Below are positions 1-9,539 of a DNA stretch of 64,000 bases, piece after piece. The stretch is from JBJXHC01 sp046160825 (GTDB taxonomy: Bacteria; Bacteroidota; Ignavibacteria; UBA10030; UBA6906). A program made the translations under genes and the position numbers. The notes below the pieces were generated by a model. It saw only the letters and a list, made by a program, of their open reading frames with translations, had not been told where the DNA came from and made no database searches. Where the stretch lies: the NCBI GenBank assembly GCA_046160825.1, contig JBJXHC010000037.1, forward strand, positions 10,044-74,043, given 5' to 3'. Position 1 is the first letter of the stretch. The number at the start of each line of letters is the position of its first letter.

Positions 1-2
1 AC

Positions 3-1067
3 TTGCTGAGACTCTTATACTCAAACTATCTGGGTCTCAAACACAGAAGTTCGTTAGTATTTGCCGCAAGCCAACTAGAAGCGATCCTGTTCCGGCGGAA
101 TCAGATCATCATGGTTCACGACATTATTCCCCTCTTGTTCAGAACGCTGCATAAGAAACAGTACTACTATTTCAAGTACGTCCTGAGTCATGTTCTGCAC
201 AAAACACGATGGATCATCACTCCTTCCAACCATACAAAGGAGCTGTTGGTGCAGACGTATGGGATTAACGAATCCAAAGTCGGGGTTATTCACAATGGTG
301 TCCGCGACTCGCTATTCGAGAAAGGACAAGGTCGACAAGAAAAGAGCGACGGCAATTTCATTCTCTTTAGTGGTAGAATGGTCCCCATGAAGAATCTCGT
401 CGGAGTACTGAAGGCGTTCAGTCTTATTCAGGAGAAGATTTCTCACAGAATCGTTATTACGGGTCATGACGGAGGCCGACTTTTGAAGAGAATATCAAAG
501 ACCTCCACGGATGGTTACTCGCCTGTAACTGCTCGCGTCGAATTCAAGGGACACGTCTCGGCAAAGGAAATGGATGACCTGATGAACCACGCGTCGGTTC
601 TTGTCTTCCCTTCGTTTTACGAGGGGTTTGGTTTGCCACCGCTGGAAGGCATGGCGCATGGCTGTCCCGTTGTTGTCTCCAACGTGTCCAGCCTTCCTGA
701 AGTGTGTGGCGATGCCGCAGAATATGTTGATCCATGCAACGTGCAAAGCATTGCTGAAGGTATGTACAGAGTTCTCACTAACAGCGCTGTACGAAAACAC
801 CTTATAGAAAAGGGGCTTGAGCGATCAAAGCTTTTCAGTTGGAAGGACTCTGCAAGGCAACACCTCAGGTTGTTCGACCAGGCGATTTACTCGAGTGGAC
901 CGAAGACCCAGATTCATCGTATTCAATCTGAAGGATTTGCAGAGATTCCCCTTTCGATTGGCGCACATAGATTCTATCGAATGGAAAGTGGCTCACCGCA
1001 ACGAGGAATATCCAGGCCCCCTAACATGGACTTTGGATTACCGAAAGCGAAACGAATTGTATGTTGA
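3..1067 (+). CDS. Glycosyltransferase family 4 (GT1-like), 5'-partial
   Basis: Sugar transferase of the GT-B fold, probably acting on the cytoplasmic side of the membrane in polysaccharide or lipid-linked glycan synthesis. The visible part has an MVHDIIPLLF strand, a TPSNHTKELLVQTYG segment typical of the N-terminal lobe, a FILFSGRMVPMKNL start of the C-terminal lobe, and the nucleotide-sugar motif FYEGFGLPPLEGMAHG (about residues 205-220), holding the E-x7-E pair. The frame is open at the left edge and the first codon is only a TTG, so the true N-terminus lies outside the window. The family fold ends near residue 296; the last 55-60 residues resemble nothing I know and may be low-constraint read-through. 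Donor and acceptor sugars cannot be told. Confidence 0.85.
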   Translation: MLRLLYSNYLGLKHRSSLVFAASQLEAILFRRNQIIMVHDIIPLLFRTLHKKQYYYFKYVLSHVLHKTRWIITPSNHTKELLVQTYGINESKVGVIHNGVRDSLFEKGQGRQEKSDGNFILFSGRMVPMKNLVGVLKAFSLIQEKISHRIVITGHDGGRLLKRISKTSTDGYSPVTARVEFKGHVSAKEMDDLMNHASVLVFPSFYEGFGLPPLEGMAHGCPVVVSNVSSLPEVCGDAAEYVDPCNVQSIAEGMYRVLTNSAVRKHLIEKGLERSKLFSWKDSARQHLRLFDQAIYSSGPKTQIHRIQSEGFAEIPLSIGAHRFYRMESGSPQRGISRPPNMDFGLPKAKRIVC

Positions 1068-1088
1068 AATAGGAGACATAGGACAAAG

Positions 1089-2045
1089 ATGAGTTCATCA
1101 ATCTCTGGGGGCACAATGTTCCTTTTCCCGTGTCTCCTCTTGATGTTTGTGATCCTTCTGGGGAGTGGGCCTGTCCCCAAGGGAGTACCTCCTCCGACCT
1201 TTGAGGATATCTATCCGATCTTCGAGGACAACTGCATCATGTGCCACAGCGGTCCAAAAGCATCGAGAGGCTTGCAGCTCAATAGCATGGAGAATGTGCT
1301 CAAGGGAAGTGAGAACGGACCGGTACTGAAATCCGGAGATCCGCGGGGGAGTGAATTGATCCGAAGGCTGCGCGGCATCAGCACACCGAGAATGCCTCTC
1401 TCAGGACCGCCATGGTTGGATGAATCCGAGATTCGCCTGATTGAAGAATGGATCACTCAAGGAGCGCCTGCCGGAAATCCAGTTTCATCCTCTAAGAAAC
1501 CCCTCACTCCTGCAAACGAAGAAGAAGCACCCACTCGACCAGACAATGTAACGTTCAAGGATGTCGCTCCAATCTTGAAAGCACACTGTGTGAAATGCCA
1601 TAACCACAAGGGTCTCATGGGACCGCCACCGGAGGGGCTCGTACTCGCAAGCTATCGGGAGGTTATGAACGGAACCGAACGAGCATATGTCGTTCCCGGG
1701 AACGCGAATGCAAGTGAACTTGTCCGGAAGATCCGCGGGCAGTCACTCCCCCGCATGCCGTTCGATGGGCCACCGTACCTTACAATTGAAGAGATCTCTC
1801 TTGTCGAACGGTGGGTAAGCCAAGGCGCAATGGATGGAGCCGGGGCAAAAGCTGAGATCCCTCTCGGAAGAAAGGTTCGACTCCGGGGGCGTCTTGTCGG
1901 TCCGGCACTACTCGACGGACTGGAATTCGAAATGAGAGACGGAGTCGAGACGAAGAAGGGAATCGCGATTGGAGATTATGTCGAGGTCCGTGGGCGTGTG
2001 ACAATCGGGGGTGGCATAGAGGCCGAACGTATCAGGGAGAGGTGA
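1089..2045 (+). CDS. Secreted di-haem c-type cytochrome with C-terminal OB-like domain
   Basis: Probable periplasmic electron carrier. A hydrophobic signal segment (residues 10-26) is followed by two homologous cytochrome modules of about 110 residues, each with one haem site: C49-IM-C52-H53 and C167-VK-C170-H171. Each module carries a later PRMP motif (M102 and M223) that could supply the distal axial ligand, and an ExxLIEEWI/ISLVERWV helix typical of the planctomycete-type cytochrome C family. The last 60 residues (VRLRGRLVG to VEVRGRVTIGGGIE) look like a small beta domain of the OB or DUF5666 type. It starts 22 bases after the glycosyltransferase stop, but no functional link is evident. 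The redox partner is unknown. Confidence 0.85.
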   Translation: MSSSISGGTMFLFPCLLLMFVILLGSGPVPKGVPPPTFEDIYPIFEDNCIMCHSGPKASRGLQLNSMENVLKGSENGPVLKSGDPRGSELIRRLRGISTPRMPLSGPPWLDESEIRLIEEWITQGAPAGNPVSSSKKPLTPANEEEAPTRPDNVTFKDVAPILKAHCVKCHNHKGLMGPPPEGLVLASYREVMNGTERAYVVPGNANASELVRKIRGQSLPRMPFDGPPYLTIEEISLVERWVSQGAMDGAGAKAEIPLGRKVRLRGRLVGPALLDGLEFEMRDGVETKKGIAIGDYVEVRGRVTIGGGIEAERIRER

Positions 2046-2178
2046 GCGGCACCCCGGCCCCGGGACTCTGTCTCCTCAAAACGGCTCTGTTTGTATGGGA
2101 AACCGCACGATCTCTGCCGCCTGTTGAATCCCAACTTTCCATCCCGTATCTTGTTGACCAATAAACACAATCACAACT

Positions 2179-2502
2179 ATGGGGTGGGATATGTTGCGAT
2201 ATGCGTTTGCGATGGTAGTAGTCGGCGTTTTGTTTCTCCTAACTCCTGATGTTACGTCGGCGCAGGCAAGCAAAAGACTGAAGGAAAAACAAACGACCAA
2301 TCCCCAGAAGGAGAGCTGGGACCAGGTGGACAAGATTAATCGTGAAGCGGATGGTACACGCTCGCGCAACGATCAAGCCCGCAAAGCCGGAAAAATTGAC
2401 AAGAAAGGTCACACGGGAGGGAAGATTACAAAGCGTCACGTGTTGCCAACAACTCCGAAGTCAACGGCAAAAAAACAAAAGCCGGCTCCCAAACAAAAGT
2501 AG
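2179..2502 (+). CDS. Small secreted lysine-rich hypothetical protein
   Basis: 107 residues. An N-terminal hydrophobic stretch (residues 6-26, ending VTSAQA) looks like a signal peptide. The mature part is strongly basic and polar (clusters such as KKQKPAPKQK at the C-terminus) with no cysteine and little predicted fold. Codon use resembles the neighbours and a terminator-like hairpin follows at once, so it is likely a real single-gene unit. An alternative start is the ATG at 2191. No family is recognised. A role in binding nucleic acid or acidic surface polymer is only a guess from charge. Confidence 0.6.
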   Translation: MGWDMLRYAFAMVVVGVLFLLTPDVTSAQASKRLKEKQTTNPQKESWDQVDKINREADGTRSRNDQARKAGKIDKKGHTGGKITKRHVLPTTPKSTAKKQKPAPKQK

Positions 2503-2517
2503 AGTTGATCTCCGATG

Positions 2518-2545
2518 AACGGTATCCATCACATAGGATGCCGTT
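2518..2545 (+). terminator. Stem-loop after the small basic protein
   Basis: AACGGTATCC pairs with GGATGCCGTT across an 8-base loop (10 bp, one G-U), followed by a short T-rich stretch. It lies 15 bases after the stop codon. The tract is weak, so termination may be partial. Confidence 0.55.
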
Positions 2546-2636
2546 TTGCATTTGAAACCATTTCCTGTCCTCTGGCGTCTCATCCGGCAATTCCCGAATA
2601 TAGATACATCGCACAACCCCAATCACCCAATTCTTC

Positions 2637-4142
2637 ATGATAATCATTTTCCTTGTCGCTCTTGCTCTCGTCTCGGATGATTCTCGTTCCAATTCTCCCG
2701 ACTGGATTCGCGTCCACGAACTTACAGTCAGCGGTCTTCACCAACTGTACAGTCTTGAAATCGATGACGCGAGGCGAACATTCGACTCGGTGACCGCGAT
2801 GGCGCCCGGAGATCCGCGCGGACCGTTCTTCCAGTCCGTGCTTCATTTCTATGTCTACAATCTGAACCGCAGTGAGCGCGAGCTTAACACATTTCTTGAC
2901 AAGTCCGAAAAGGTGGTCGCACTTTGCGAAGACTTGCTTGACAGGAACAGTCGGGATGTGACAACAAAGTTCTACCTCGGCGGTATCCGCGGCTACCGCG
3001 GACTTGCCTATCAGGCGAGCGGTTCGTACCTCAAAGCCGTACAGGAGGGACGTAAGGGATTTCTGCTTCTTGAAGAAGCGGTGACAGAAAAGCCGGATCT
3101 CTACGATGCCCACATGGGCTTCGGGTTGTTTAACTATCTTCTGGCCAAGATTCCCTCATCGCTGAAATGGATCGTGAGCATGCTCGGCTTCAATGGCGAT
3201 CTTGAAGGCGGATTGCGCTCGTTGCGTTATGCGGCAGAGAGAGGGACATATACACGTGCCGAGGCAAAGCTCTATCTCGCGCAGTTCTTGTTTTCCGAGG
3301 GAAGGCGCGATAGCGCAGTCCAATATCTGAACGAGCTGCGCCGGGAGTATCCGGAGAACACGCTCTTCACGGTTCTCTACGCATCGTTTCAACACCGCAT
3401 GGACAACCTGGATGAAGCGATGCGCGCAGCGAACGCGGCAATAGAATTGAACAATCGGAAGAACATCCGCTACGGCGATGAGCTTGCACACAGCACGCTC
3501 GGCAGTATCTATTACACGAAGAACGATTTCACGAACGCGGCAACCAACTACCGACTCTACCTGAAAGCAACTTCCGATGAGGCACGCGTGCCAAACTTTA
3601 CATTATTCCGCGGCGGCGTGGCGTGTGAGATCGGGGGAGATAGAGCAACAGCACTGGAATTTTATCGGCGTATGAAATCCGATGACCAGGCGCGCGGAGG
3701 TGGAGCGCAACAGTACCGCAGGGCCCAGGAACTCATCCGTCGACCCATGACAGAAGCAGAAATCTTGATGGTGAAAGCGGGGAATGAATCATCGCAAAAG
3801 AAATATGAGGCTTCCGCGGAATTATTCCGTGCGGCGCTCGCGAAGGCCGGCGACAACATTGATCTTCAGGCGCGGGCATTGTATGGACTTCAACAAGCCG
3901 AGTTCGATTCGGACAAGCTCGCCGATGCCGGGAAGACATCACGCCGTATACTTGCACTGAAGCCTGTCAATGAGCAGTGGATTATTCCACACGCATGGTT
4001 CAGGCTGGGACAGATCCATGTAAAGTCGGGAAGAAAGGCTGAAGCAAAGACGGCATTTGAGATGGTGGATGAGTTTGATGATTACGAGTTCGAGGAGCGT
4101 CTTGAGCCGCGCGCAGAAGAGGAATTGGAGAACCTCGACTAA
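2637..4142 (+). CDS. Secreted tetratricopeptide-repeat protein
   Basis: 501 residues with a short N-terminal hydrophobic segment (MIIIFLVALALV) and then helix-turn-helix repeats of TPR type throughout, e.g. LYLAQFLFSEGRRDSAVQYL, AHSTLGSIYYTKNDFTNAATNY and WFRLGQIHVKSGRKAEAKTAF. TPR arrays are scaffolds for protein contact; no enzymatic motif is seen. Residues 20-200 form a less repetitive N-terminal part with EIDDARRTFDSVTAMAPGDPRG, common in Bacteroidota TPR proteins of unknown role. The product probably sits in the periplasm. A hairpin follows the stop codon, so the gene may be transcribed alone. Confidence 0.8.
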   Translation: MIIIFLVALALVSDDSRSNSPDWIRVHELTVSGLHQLYSLEIDDARRTFDSVTAMAPGDPRGPFFQSVLHFYVYNLNRSERELNTFLDKSEKVVALCEDLLDRNSRDVTTKFYLGGIRGYRGLAYQASGSYLKAVQEGRKGFLLLEEAVTEKPDLYDAHMGFGLFNYLLAKIPSSLKWIVSMLGFNGDLEGGLRSLRYAAERGTYTRAEAKLYLAQFLFSEGRRDSAVQYLNELRREYPENTLFTVLYASFQHRMDNLDEAMRAANAAIELNNRKNIRYGDELAHSTLGSIYYTKNDFTNAATNYRLYLKATSDEARVPNFTLFRGGVACEIGGDRATALEFYRRMKSDDQARGGGAQQYRRAQELIRRPMTEAEILMVKAGNESSQKKYEASAELFRAALAKAGDNIDLQARALYGLQQAEFDSDKLADAGKTSRRILALKPVNEQWIIPHAWFRLGQIHVKSGRKAEAKTAFEMVDEFDDYEFEERLEPRAEEELENLD

Positions 4143-4163
4143 ATATATCCTTCCCTCAAAGAC

Positions 4164-4192
4164 AAACACCGCCCCGGTTTGAGGCGGTGTTT
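4164..4192 (+). terminator. Strong stem-loop after the TPR gene
   Basis: AAACACCGCC and GGCGGTGTTT form a perfect 10-bp stem around a 9-base loop, 21 bases after the stop codon. A-rich and T-rich arms flank the GC core but there is no separate U tract. Confidence 0.6.
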
Positions 4193-4294
4193 GAGGTTTA
4201 CTTCCACCAGCAGCGCATTGCTTCCGGGGGTTGCTTTGATAAAATGAACTCCGCATATTGCGTCCCGTTTCCTCTAAAATGAAAGGCCAACTCA

Positions 4295-5278
4295 ATGAAT
4301 CTCAATAGTCGATTCTCCCCATTTTTCTTGCTGGTTATGCTCTCGTGTACCGTAGCACAATCTCAAGACGCGTTCTTGCCCATCTCTACCTTCTCCATCG
4401 TCGCCCGCGATTCCATTACCGGTGAGCTGGGGATCGCCGTGGCGTCGCGTTTCTTTGCGGTTGGATCGGTGGTGCCGTGGGCCAAGGCCGATGTCGGTGC
4501 GGTGGCGACACAGTCTTATGCCAACACCTCATTCGGTTGGCGCGGGCTTGAGCTGCTTGAACGGGGAATGAGTCCGGGAGACGTGCAACGGGCATTGTTG
4601 GATGACGACCCGAACCCACAACGCCGGCAGTTCGGTATCGTGGCCGCGGATGGAATGTCGGTGACATACACAGGATCAGATTGTGTTCCGTGGGCAGGCG
4701 GTCGCAAGGGACGGAACTACGCGGTGCAGGGAAACATCCTCGCGAGCGAAGCTGTCGTTGTCGCAATGGAGAGCACGTTTGTTCATACAAATGGAACATT
4801 GGCGGAGAGGATCTATGCCGCGCTGATAGCAGGAGAGAAAATGGGTGGCGACTCCCGTGGAAAGCAATCCGCCGCACTGATGGTTGTGAAGAAGAATGCC
4901 GGCTATGGTGGCTATACCGACCGCGCGATTGATATTCGCGTTGACGACCATGCCGAACCGTTTATCGAACTTGGCCGCCTGTTGAACTACGCGCAGATGA
5001 ATTACGCCTGGAACGAAGGGTGGACACTGTTTCGAGCAAAGAAGCCGGCGGAAGCATTGCCGCACATGGAGGTCGCCGTCAAGTATTCTCCAAACAACCC
5101 CGAGCTGATCTACGATCTTGCGGTCATTCATCTGGCGGCCGGAAATAAAGAACAGGCAATCAAAGCCCTTGAAGACGCAATCAAGCTCAACCCAAGTTTA
5201 AAAGCCCAGGCAAGGGGCGACAGCGACATGCAGAGACTCAAGGGCGATAAAACATTTGAAGCCCTTGTAAAGGAATAA
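4295..5278 (+). CDS. DUF1028 protein with C-terminal TPR
   Basis: A signal peptide (residues 1-23, ending AQSQ) precedes a DUF1028 domain: STFSIVARDSITGELGIAVASR, then AVATQSYANTSFG and GNILASE. DUF1028 proteins have an Ntn-hydrolase-like fold and are predicted hydrolases, but the substrate is not established. The C-terminal 100 residues hold two TPR-like repeats (WTLFRAKKPAEALPHMEVAV and LIYDLAVIHLAAGNKEQAIKAL), probably for partner contact. A ribosome site (GAAAGG) lies 9 bases before the ATG. Export to the periplasm is inferred from the leader. Confidence 0.85.
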   Translation: MNLNSRFSPFFLLVMLSCTVAQSQDAFLPISTFSIVARDSITGELGIAVASRFFAVGSVVPWAKADVGAVATQSYANTSFGWRGLELLERGMSPGDVQRALLDDDPNPQRRQFGIVAADGMSVTYTGSDCVPWAGGRKGRNYAVQGNILASEAVVVAMESTFVHTNGTLAERIYAALIAGEKMGGDSRGKQSAALMVVKKNAGYGGYTDRAIDIRVDDHAEPFIELGRLLNYAQMNYAWNEGWTLFRAKKPAEALPHMEVAVKYSPNNPELIYDLAVIHLAAGNKEQAIKALEDAIKLNPSLKAQARGDSDMQRLKGDKTFEALVKE

Positions 5279-5316
5279 TCTTTTACAGTTATCTTGATTT
5301 CAGGAGAACCATCATC

Positions 5317-6192
5317 GTGCAATTGAACATCCAGGATGTTAGCAAGACGTACAGCGGAGGCGTTCATGCGTTGCGTGGACTGAACCTGCAAGTTGCGCCG
5401 GGTATTCTTGGTCTCCTTGGTCCGAATGGCGCAGGCAAATCTTCGCTGATGCGTATTCTCGCCACCATCACCAAACCATCTGCAGGTACAGTACACTGGG
5501 ACGAGATTGATATCGCCATAAATCCGGATCCCTTGCGCGAGGTGCTCGGTTATCTGCCGCAGGATTTCGGAGTCTATCCCAATCTCAACGCGGTGGAATT
5601 CCTCGAGTATATGGCGGCAATCAAAGGGCTGGTTGGAACCCGGCAACGAATTGATGAATTGCTTGAGGTGGTTAATCTCACCGATGTCCGCAAGCGGCCG
5701 CTCGGCGGGTATTCCGGGGGAATGAAACAGAGGATTGGAATAGCGCAGGCTTTATTGAACAACCCGCGCCTGTTGATTGTTGATGAACCGACGGCCGGAC
5801 TCGATCCCGAAGAACGCGTCCGGTTCCGGACGCTTCTCTCCGATCTTGCCGGTGAACGCATTATTATTCTCTCCACACATATCGTGTCTGATGTTGAAGC
5901 AACTGCTTCGAATATCGCCATTGTCTCTCACGGACAATTGCTCGCTCATGGCTCGCCGGAATCGTTGCTGCAACTGGTTGAAGGACGTGTATGGGAGTGG
6001 ACGACGCAAAGCGCCGATCTTCCGGCACTCAAACAACGGTACACAATCAGTAGTGCTGTGCGCAGGAGCGACGGGATCAAAGTCCGGGCAGTAGCAGATG
6101 CAAAACCAACAGCAGACGCTCACGCCGTTTCCCCCGGATTGGAAGATGCATACCTCTCCGTTATCGCCACCGCGCGGCGTATTGCCGCATGA
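5317..6192 (+). CDS. ABC transporter ATP-binding subunit
   Basis: ATPase subunit of an ABC-2 type exporter. It has Walker A GPNGAGKSS (residues 35-43), Q-loop Q82, signature YSGGMKQR (132-139), Walker B LLIVDEP (152-158) and H-loop H188, with the D-loop sequence GLDPEE. The GTG start is chosen because AGGAG stands 10 bases upstream and the first residues begin the normal nucleotide-binding fold. The stop overlaps the permease start (ATGA), so the two are co-translated. The C-terminal 70 residues follow the CcmA/NatA-type pattern. Cargo is unknown; drug, lipid or peptide export are all possible. Confidence 0.95.
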   Translation: MQLNIQDVSKTYSGGVHALRGLNLQVAPGILGLLGPNGAGKSSLMRILATITKPSAGTVHWDEIDIAINPDPLREVLGYLPQDFGVYPNLNAVEFLEYMAAIKGLVGTRQRIDELLEVVNLTDVRKRPLGGYSGGMKQRIGIAQALLNNPRLLIVDEPTAGLDPEERVRFRTLLSDLAGERIIILSTHIVSDVEATASNIAIVSHGQLLAHGSPESLLQLVEGRVWEWTTQSADLPALKQRYTISSAVRRSDGIKVRAVADAKPTADAHAVSPGLEDAYLSVIATARRIAA

Positions 6193-7751
6193 CCGGACAC
6201 ACGATCTATCATATCGTTCGTGCGGACTTCCTTGAACGGACGCGCCGCTTCAGTTTTCTCGCCACGCTCGGTCTCGCGATCTATCTCGGCTTTCTTGTCA
6301 ACAACGGGACGATTGGCGTCTCGCTGGGAAAATACCGGGGGGAATTCAACGGCGCGTGGGTGGGAGCCATGATGTCCATCGTCGCCACGTTCTTTCTTTC
6401 GTGGTTCGGATTCTTCCTGGTGAAGAACAGCGTGCAACGCGACCGATCGACCGGTGTTGGCCAGATCATTGCCACAACGCCACTCGGAAAGTTACCATAT
6501 GTTGCCGGCAAGACACTGAGTAACTTCGCTGTTCTCTCCGTCATGGTCGTGATACTCATCCTCGCCGCTATCCTGTTGCTGCTCCTCGGTGACGCCCGCT
6601 CTGATTTCAATCTGTGGCAATTCGTAGCGCCGTTTCTTCTCCTCACAATTCCCTCGCTCGCGGTTGTTGCCGCTGTTGCAGTGCTGTTTGAGTGCATCGC
6701 GTTCTTGCGTGGTGGAATGGGCAATGTGGTCTTCTTCTTTGGATGGATGTCTATTCTTGTTTCGGGCATGGAGACCAGGTCCGACGTCTTGGATATCTCC
6801 GGGCTGCTGACTGTCAGCGAAAGCATGAAGGAGGCGGCTAACGCAGCTTTTGCCGACTACGGCGATGGTTTCGTGCTGGGGAGTTCAGGCCATCCGGTGG
6901 AGGGCACGTTCTTATGGAATGGCATCGCATGGACAGGAGATCTCCTTCTCCGCAGACTCGGTTGGGTTGGAGTGGCATGCTGTGTCGTCGGACTTGCATC
7001 ACTCGTATTTACCCGGTTTGATCCGTCACGCGAAAAACTCATTGCAAGATCCCGCCGTGCAAAGAAACCCAGAGGCAGTGACGAAGCAGAGGCGGTGTCG
7101 TCACCCGCCCCCGTTCATCACCTAAGGTTGACATCTCTGCCAACACGTTCCAGATTTGGAGCAATTGTTCTGGCTGAACTTCGCTTGATGCTGAAGGGCC
7201 TGCCCTGGTGGCGGTATGCCGGTGCGATGATTCTCGTTGTCGTGTGCTGCACCGTTCCTCTCAACGAAGCCCGGCAGTTCGCTTTACCGTTCGCCTGGAT
7301 ATGGCCGTTGTTGCTCTGGTCGTCCATGGGAACACGGGAGGAACAATTCCGCACACATGAACTGGTTCGGTCCGCACCGCGATCTCTACAGAGACAACTT
7401 CCAGCGTTGTTGCTTGCCGGCGTTATCGTTGCTGCGATGACAGGTTCGGGAATCCTTGTCCGTCTGCTTGCCGATGGTGACCTTCCGGGAATTATGATGT
7501 GGAGTGTCGGCGTAGCGTTCATCCCATCGCTTGCCCTGGCGTCAGGAGTGTGGAGCGGCAGCGCACGGTTGTTCGAGGTGCTGTACATGGCAATGTGGTA
7601 CGTCGGACCCCTGAGTAAGGCGGCAGAATTGGATTTCATCGGTGCGTTCGGTGTGACGAACATACCGTCGCTTCCCATCATTTATGGCTGCGCAACGATT
7701 GTACTCTGCGTGCTGGCATTCGTTGGCCGGAAACATAAGATGATGGGGTGA
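6189..7751 (+). CDS. ABC-2 type transporter permease
   Basis: 520-residue membrane protein with about ten to twelve hydrophobic segments in two blocks (residues 20-280 and 320-515) joined by a charged region with DPSREKLIARSRRAKK and a proline/alanine-rich linker. This double-length layout is that of ABC-2 permeases carrying both half-sets of helices in one chain. It overlaps the ATPase gene by four bases and is its transmembrane partner in the inner membrane. A weak motif VQRDRSTGVGQIIATTPLGKLPYVAGK after the second helix matches the coupling region of the family. Cargo cannot be deduced. Confidence 0.9.
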   Translation: MTGHTIYHIVRADFLERTRRFSFLATLGLAIYLGFLVNNGTIGVSLGKYRGEFNGAWVGAMMSIVATFFLSWFGFFLVKNSVQRDRSTGVGQIIATTPLGKLPYVAGKTLSNFAVLSVMVVILILAAILLLLLGDARSDFNLWQFVAPFLLLTIPSLAVVAAVAVLFECIAFLRGGMGNVVFFFGWMSILVSGMETRSDVLDISGLLTVSESMKEAANAAFADYGDGFVLGSSGHPVEGTFLWNGIAWTGDLLLRRLGWVGVACCVVGLASLVFTRFDPSREKLIARSRRAKKPRGSDEAEAVSSPAPVHHLRLTSLPTRSRFGAIVLAELRLMLKGLPWWRYAGAMILVVVCCTVPLNEARQFALPFAWIWPLLLWSSMGTREEQFRTHELVRSAPRSLQRQLPALLLAGVIVAAMTGSGILVRLLADGDLPGIMMWSVGVAFIPSLALASGVWSGSARLFEVLYMAMWYVGPLSKAAELDFIGAFGVTNIPSLPIIYGCATIVLCVLAFVGRKHKMMG

Positions 7752-7973
7752 TGGAGAACCCCTTCCCTGTGCTCATGGAAAACCGTTAGCCACCACCCTA
7801 CGCTGACACAAAAATTCCGCATATGCTGCACATTGAATCTTTGCCACTGATTGCGCATCTTATGTCCGCCAACCGCACCTCCCTTGCTAAGCACGGTTGA
7901 AATATCGGGGTCAGGAACCAGCCTGAATAATCAGTAGGGCAATGGGATTCCTGTTTTTTGTGGAGATTGTTGC

Positions 7974-9479
7974 ATGTCGACGCCCCGATACAGTCCAAGT
8001 TACATTCTCATTCCCCTTCTCATTCTCTCAGTATTTGTAGCACTCGCAACTCTCAGTGAGAGCTTGATCCCGAACTTCGGCGTTCACTTCGTCGCTCAAG
8101 CCCGGGTAGTTGTCGCGTTGGCCGTTCAGGTTGGTATCTGGCTCTCTGCGGGCTGGATGCTTATACGGTGTATCAACTTCTTTCTCTGGGACAGGATTGT
8201 TGCACGTTCAATCGGTGGACGTGTCCCCGGTTTATTGAAGACCATCACCGCCTTTGCTATTGGCAGCATTGCAGTTGCCGGCGTTGTTGGTGTGGTGTTC
8301 GATCTTCCCGTCATGGGATTCTTTGCCACCTCCGGTGTTGTGGGTCTGGTGCTGGGCTTTGCACTACGCAACATGATCCAGGATGTTTTCACCGGTGTTG
8401 CGGTCAACCTCGATCGCTCATTCGCGATCAACGATTGGATTACCGTCCATTCAAAAGAGGGAGATGTGACCGGTCAGGTTACGGAAATCAACTGGCGCAC
8501 AACATATATCAAGACGGAGAGCAACAGTATTGTAATTCTCCCGAATAGTTCGCTTGGACTCCTCACGGTGACCAACCACTGGAGCTCAGGTAAGGAATCG
8601 CGGTTCGAGGTCAAGTTCTGCCTGGATTTCTCCGTTCCCCCCAGGCGTGCTCAGCGTGTAATTGTCGGAGGTGTCAAGGCGATCGCGGGACGACACGGCA
8701 TACTCGAAAGCCCTGAGCCTGCCGTGCTTCTTGGCGGGACGAGCGAGCTTGGCGTTGAGTACATCGCACGGTATTGGATCAAGGCGTGGGAAAACACTTC
8801 GCCAACTACCGCAAGACACCACGTTATTTCGAGTGTGATGGAGCATCTCCAGCAATCCGGTCTTTCGCTTGCTTATCCCAAAGAGGACGTTTACTACGAG
8901 CGCATGCCGGCGCGCCAGCTTGATGCCGGCTCACTCACTGATCGCGAAAAGTTGCTGGCAACATTTCCACTATTCAAAATCCTCGGACCCGAAGATATTA
9001 CATTCCTCGGCGGCCGGATGCGAGAGCATCACCATCGTAAGGGAGACGTGCTCTTCAAGAAGGGGGATGAAGGGAGTTCCATGCATGTTCTTTTTGAAGG
9101 CCTGCTGCATGTCCATGTCAATGGATCCTTGGATGAAAAGCATGTGGCACAATACGAGCCCGGTCAGTTTTTCGGAGAGGTTTCCCTGCTTACCGGCGAC
9201 GTCCGCGAGGCCACCCTCGTTGCAGCAACCGAAAGTGTTACGTACGAAATTACCAAAACCGATATGGAGTTGCTCTTTGAAAAACGCCCCAACCTCATCG
9301 AGGCACTCGCTGCCGCGTTGGTCGACAGACAAATGGATATCCACGAGACCGTGCAGAAGGCTCTCCACGCGGAAGTGAAGACCGAACAGCACCGCAGTCG
9401 CTCCAGCCAGATGCTTACCAAGATGAGGAGTATGTTCAGGGGCGTGTTCAAGTCGGAACCCGTCAACACTCCACAGTAG
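7974..9479 (+). CDS. MscS-type mechanosensitive channel with cyclic-nucleotide-binding domain
   Basis: Inner-membrane channel. Three to four N-terminal helices (residues 10-140) lead into the pore helix and MscS beta domain (GFFATSGVVGLVLGFALRNM, then DRSFAINDWITV and ILPNSSL). The C-terminal part (about 325-450) is a cNMP-binding domain: FPLFKILGPEDITFLGG, GDVLFKKGDEGSSMHVLFEG and the phosphate cassette FFGEVSLLTGDVREATLVA, where E and R contact the nucleotide in family members. Such MscS-cNMP (bCNG-like) channels are known to respond to ligand more than to tension. The 222-base stretch upstream shows no gene. Confidence 0.92.
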   Translation: MSTPRYSPSYILIPLLILSVFVALATLSESLIPNFGVHFVAQARVVVALAVQVGIWLSAGWMLIRCINFFLWDRIVARSIGGRVPGLLKTITAFAIGSIAVAGVVGVVFDLPVMGFFATSGVVGLVLGFALRNMIQDVFTGVAVNLDRSFAINDWITVHSKEGDVTGQVTEINWRTTYIKTESNSIVILPNSSLGLLTVTNHWSSGKESRFEVKFCLDFSVPPRRAQRVIVGGVKAIAGRHGILESPEPAVLLGGTSELGVEYIARYWIKAWENTSPTTARHHVISSVMEHLQQSGLSLAYPKEDVYYERMPARQLDAGSLTDREKLLATFPLFKILGPEDITFLGGRMREHHHRKGDVLFKKGDEGSSMHVLFEGLLHVHVNGSLDEKHVAQYEPGQFFGEVSLLTGDVREATLVAATESVTYEITKTDMELLFEKRPNLIEALAAALVDRQMDIHETVQKALHAEVKTEQHRSRSSQMLTKMRSMFRGVFKSEPVNTPQ

Positions 9480-9539
9480 AAGGTTTGTTCTTCCTCCAAT
9501 TCAGCGTTGGACTACCACTGAACCACCCCACCCTCAGTA

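Noticed and set aside
817..1092. Second frame at the end of the glycosyltransferase gene
   Set aside because: Protein-like in parts, but most of it lies over conserved GT sequence and it has no start signal; it could only matter if the GT tail is frameshifted.
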